Shown: positions 60,831 through 64,000 of the stretch, piece by piece
Layout of the letters: the number at the start of each line of letters is the position of its first letter
Position numbering within the stretch: position 1 is the stretch's first letter
DNA from: DATBJG01 sp963790545
GTDB lineage: Bacteria > Acidobacteriota > Vicinamibacteria > Vicinamibacterales > JAMQPK01
Assembly (NCBI GenBank): GCA_963790545.1
Contig: CAWBPA010000003.1
Coordinates: 1-64,000 of the forward strand
Reading direction: 5' to 3'
DNA length: 64,000 nucleotides
The notes under the pieces: model-generated
Databases searched by the model: none
The model's input: the letters and a program-made list of their open reading frames with translations, nothing else
What the model was told of the DNA's origin: nothing
Program-made: the position numbers and the translations under genes

Positions 60831-62198
60831 ATGGCTAACTCAGGGCTCTTGATTGCCTCGGCTCACACGCAGCAGACGGCCGAAAACCGTTCGCCTCGGT
60901 ACCAGGAGCTGAAGGGCCGGATCCACCAGGATCTGCTGAACAAGCTGAATCTCGATCGGTTGACGAAGATTTCGCGAGCCGACGCCGAGCCCGAAATCCG
61001 TGGCGTCATCGCGACGATGCTCGACCGCGAGAGCTCGAACCATCCCCTGAGCCTGCACGAGCGCGAAACCCTGTCGACCGACGTGCTCAACGAGGTGTTC
61101 GGGCTCGGTCCGCTGGAGCTGCTGCTCTCGGATCCCTCGATCTCGGACATCCTGGTCAACCGCGCCAACCAGGTCTACATCGAGCGCGAAGGGCGTATCG
61201 AAGAAACACCGATCGTCTTCCGGGATGACAAGCACCTGATGCAAATCATCGAACGCATCGTCAGCGCCGTGGGACGGCGCATCGACGAATCGAGCCCGAT
61301 GGTTGACGCCCGCCTCCAGGACGGCTCCCGCGTGAACGTGATCATCCCGCCGCTGGCACTCGATGGGCCCGTGATGTCCATTCGCCGATTCCGGACGGAT
61401 CGGCTTGGGGCGGACGACCTCGTGCAGCGTGAGTCGCTGACCGCCCCCATGCTGCAGTTCCTCAAAGGCGCTATCGGAGCACGATTGAACGTCGTCGTGT
61501 CGGGCGGCACCGGTGCCGGCAAGACCACGCTGCTCAATGTGCTCTCGAGCTTCATCTCGGGAGCGGAACGGGTTGTGACCATCGAGGATGCCGCGGAGCT
61601 CACGCTGAGGCAGCGTCACGTGGTCCGGCTCGAAACACGACCGCCCAACATCGAAGGCAAGGGCGCCATTAAACAGCGTCAGCTCGTCATCAACGCCCTG
61701 CGTATGCGGCCCGATCGCATCATCGTGGGTGAGGTGCGTGGCGACGAAGCGCTCGACATGCTCCAGGCCATGAACACAGGCCACGACGGAAGCCTCACGA
61801 CAGTCCATGCCAACAGCCCGCGGGACGCTCTCTATCGACTCGACACCATGGTGGCCATGGCGAGCCTGGGTATTCCCGAGAAGGCCATCAGGCAGCAGGT
61901 GGCGTCTGCTATCAATCTCATCATTCAGGTGACGCGTCTCACCGATGGCACCAGGCGGGTGACTTCCATTTCCGAGTTGACCGGGATGGAGCAGGACGTC
62001 ATCACCATGCAGGAAATCTTCACGTTCCAGCAGTCTGGGATCAATCCGGCGGGCCAGGTGGTGGGCCGGTTCCGAGCCACAGGCATCCGGCCGCGATGCG
62101 CCGACCGCCTGGCAACAGCCGGCGTGCCGCTGCCGATGGACATGTTCTCGCATACGCATCCGGTCAACGACCCTACCCTTCAGCCGAGGCCGCGATGA
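60831..62198 (+). CDS. cpaF: Type IVb pilus assembly ATPase CpaF/TadA
   Basis: 455 aa. Walker A GGTGAGKT at 225-232, Asp box/Walker B area IEDAAELTLRQRHVVRLE and IIVGEVRGDEALDML, His box TGHDGSLTTVHANSP. Cytoplasmic hexamer that powers Flp extension (and possibly retraction). GGAG lies 7 bp before the ATG. The last 40 residues are beyond the usual end but in frame. Its TGA overlaps the tadB ATG. Confidence 0.94.
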   Translation: MANSGLLIASAHTQQTAENRSPRYQELKGRIHQDLLNKLNLDRLTKISRADAEPEIRGVIATMLDRESSNHPLSLHERETLSTDVLNEVFGLGPLELLLSDPSISDILVNRANQVYIEREGRIEETPIVFRDDKHLMQIIERIVSAVGRRIDESSPMVDARLQDGSRVNVIIPPLALDGPVMSIRRFRTDRLGADDLVQRESLTAPMLQFLKGAIGARLNVVVSGGTGAGKTTLLNVLSSFISGAERVVTIEDAAELTLRQRHVVRLETRPPNIEGKGAIKQRQLVINALRMRPDRIIVGEVRGDEALDMLQAMNTGHDGSLTTVHANSPRDALYRLDTMVAMASLGIPEKAIRQQVASAINLIIQVTRLTDGTRRVTSISELTGMEQDVITMQEIFTFQQSGINPAGQVVGRFRATGIRPRCADRLATAGVPLPMDMFSHTHPVNDPTLQPRPR

Positions 62199-63175
62199 GC
62201 ATCGTTGCGATTGCGTTCGTTTTCACGTTGGCCTTGGTGCTGGGAGCCTACTGGTTCTTCGTGCTGCGCCACGAGCAACAGGCTCACAACGCAATGTGGA
62301 AGCGTCTGAAATCGGCCACCAAGCCCGCAGCGGCAAGCTCGAACCTGGTGAAACAAGAGCAGCAGTTGAGCGCCGTCCCGACGGTCCATGCGTTCCTCCA
62401 ACAAGGTCATGGCTTCGTGCGCCCCGCCGAGCTGCTGATCGAGCAGGCCGGAGCGCGCATCACCGTGGCGACATTTCTCCTGGCCTCAGGGCTCTGCGGC
62501 TTGATTGTCATGATCCTGGGGCAGCGCGTGACGGGCATGTGGCTGATTTCGATTCCGCTCGGCGCCTTGGCGGCAATGGTCCCGACATCGGTGCTGCGCA
62601 TCATGCGAACCAGGCGCCTGCTGAAGTTCGAGGAGCAGTTTCCCGAAGCGCTCGATCTCATGTCGCGGGCACTGAAGGCGGGGCATGCATTTACGACGGG
62701 GCTCGGAATGATTGCCGAGGAGATGCCCAAGCCGATTGGTCCGGAGTTCAAACTCCTGCACGACCACCAGAATTTCGGCATGCCGATTGCCGATGCCCTC
62801 AAGGAGTTCGCTCGGCGGATCCCGCTGCTCGATGCCCGTTTCTTCGTCACCGCCGTCCTGATTCACCGCGAGGCGGGCGGCAACCTGTCGGAAATTCTCG
62901 ACAACCTGGGATCGGTCATTCGCGACCGTTTCAAGATCAAGCGACAGATTCGCGTCATCTCGGCGCACGGACGATTGACCGGCTGGGTGCTCGTGGCGGT
63001 CCCGCCAGCGCTGGCCACGGTGCTGTTTCTCGTTAACCCCAGCCACTTGAAGACGCTCCTCGGGGATCCGCTGGGGGTGAAATTGATCGTGGCCGCGATC
63101 ATCATGCAGATCACCGGGACGCTCATCATCCGGAAGTTGGTCCGGATCCAGTACCGAGGATGGCCACGTGTCTGA
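62195..63175 (+). CDS. tadB: Inner-membrane platform protein TadB
   Basis: 326 aa from ATG 62195. Type II secretion F-domain (about 175-300): FEEQFPEALDLMSRALKAGH, DARFFVTAVLIHREAGGNLS, with TM segments at the N-terminus, middle (GLCGLIVMILG) and C-terminus. It pairs with TadC. Overlaps tadC by 8 bp. Confidence 0.92.
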   Translation: MSIVAIAFVFTLALVLGAYWFFVLRHEQQAHNAMWKRLKSATKPAAASSNLVKQEQQLSAVPTVHAFLQQGHGFVRPAELLIEQAGARITVATFLLASGLCGLIVMILGQRVTGMWLISIPLGALAAMVPTSVLRIMRTRRLLKFEEQFPEALDLMSRALKAGHAFTTGLGMIAEEMPKPIGPEFKLLHDHQNFGMPIADALKEFARRIPLLDARFFVTAVLIHREAGGNLSEILDNLGSVIRDRFKIKRQIRVISAHGRLTGWVLVAVPPALATVLFLVNPSHLKTLLGDPLGVKLIVAAIIMQITGTLIIRKLVRIQYRGWPRV

Positions 63176-64000
63176 ACTGACACTCGCATTGATCGCTCTG
63201 TTCACGTCGCTGGCGCTGCTGACCGGCGCAGTCACCTCGAGCCTGCTCGCCCGACTCATGCCGGGACGCCGGCGGCTGCTGGAGATGAGCCGGAACCAGG
63301 CAACGGTCGGCATCTTCACGGCTGGACCGCGACTCGCGGAGATGCCGAGCCCGCGCTTCGAAAAGTGGGTCAAGTACGTCCCGAAATCGCCGAGCGAGAT
63401 GAATCGTCTGCAGAGACGGCTCGCGAACGCAGGGTTCCATGGCTTCACGCCGGCGCTCGTATACGCGTTTGCGGAAATCGCGTTCACCGCGCTCGGATTC
63501 CTGATCGTCTTCGTGACGAGCGGGCAACTCATCTTTCGCGATCGCGGGCGCCGTCTTCGGCTACATGATTCCCAGCGTCTTCGTCTCGCGCCGCATCAAA
63601 CAGCGAAAGCTGCAGATTCAGAACGGCCTGCCGGACGCCCTGGACCTGCTCATCGTGAGCCTGGAAGCAGGGCTTGCCTTGGACCAGGCCATTTTGAAGT
63701 GCGCGGAGGAGCTGGAGATTGCCTACCCGGCCCTCTCGCACGAGCTGGGGCTGATCAACATCGAGACGCGCGCCGGCAAACCACGTCTTGAAGCGTTGAA
63801 GAACTTCGCCAAGCGCACGCAGGTCGATGACGTGCGTGCGCTGGTCGCCATGCTCGTGCAGACGGACCGTTTCGGCACGAGCGTCGCGCAGGCACTCCGC
63901 ACCCATGCCGAAGTGTCGCGCACCAAGCGCCGGCAGCGTGCCGAGGAAAAAGCGGCCAAGCTCGGCGGTCAAGCTCATCTTCCCGCTCGTGTTCTGCCTG
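63168..64000 (+). CDS. tadC: Inner-membrane platform protein TadC, two frameshifts, truncated by the window edge
   Basis: Starts at GTG 63168. N-terminal part to TSGQLIF; then in the +1 frame AIAGAVFGYMIPSVFVSRRI, the T2SSF domain (LPDALDLLIVSLEAGLALDQ; TDRFGTSVAQALRTHAEVSR); then after AEEKAAKLG a further +1 shift gives VKLIFPLVFCL at the end. The two extra bases are near 63534-63537 (TTT) and 63964-63968 (GG). The real protein probably continues past 64000. Confidence 0.88.

Noticed and set aside
60840..62159. Minus-strand 439-aa ORF opposite cpaF
   Set aside because: Antisense shadow; cpaF has all ATPase motifs and operon overlaps.

Overview
The window comes from a high-GC Gram-negative bacterium, most likely an Acidobacteriota member near class Vicinamibacteria. 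The main clues are the VWFA-related secreted protein with C-terminal TPRs typical of that phylum, three paralogous secreted proteins built around a W-GDPDLQG motif, a TonB-receptor-like barrel with an N-terminal carboxypeptidase-regulatory fold, and the stub of a Ser/Thr kinase with the phylum's usual N-terminus. This placement is an inference from gene families; no 16S gene is present.

Layout. 1-6.7 kb (minus strand): Na/Pi cotransporter, small K+ channel and a mixed-acid module (pta, ackA, pflB, pflA) that would turn pyruvate into formate, acetyl-P, acetate and ATP. 7-27 kb: a mixed housekeeping and accessory stretch with a secreted amidohydrolase, a RodZ-like HTH membrane protein, an HpaB-type flavin hydroxylase, Ada/AlkA and Ogt alkylation repair, an MFS carrier, two lactate permeases, tRNA-His, a Sel1-repeat protein and three W-GDPDLQG proteins. 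27-29.5 kb: an IS256-family element lying between two arrays of one ~36-bp repeat in opposite orientation. 29.5-50 kb: citramalate/isopropylmalate synthase, VWA-TPR protein, beta-hydroxyacid dehydrogenase, molybdopterin oxidoreductase, trehalose synthase-maltokinase fusion, LigD, two tRNA-Arg genes, paired small membrane proteins, 2-hydroxyacid dehydrogenase, KdgT and a TonB-receptor-like protein. 50-64 kb: two sigma-54-type activators without a visible Fis domain, DUF192, PilZ proteins and a tad/flp pilus locus (two Flp pilins, TadV, TadE, CpaB, CpaC, TadG, CpaE, CpaF, TadB, TadC) that runs off the end.

Three patterns cut across the window. (1) Intergenic regions are filled with short tandem repeats whose sequence changes from site to site while the period stays at 7 bp (occasionally 8, 9 or ~36 bp), often as facing inverted arms; several ORFs read into these repeats at their C-terminus. 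(2) About a dozen frameshifts occur in otherwise well-conserved genes, and every one I could resolve is a single extra base. That points to systematic insertion error in the assembly, or less likely to real +1 frameshifting. (3) The maltokinase half of the TreS fusion has lost its catalytic Asp. I see no CRISPR array, prophage or recognised defence island.
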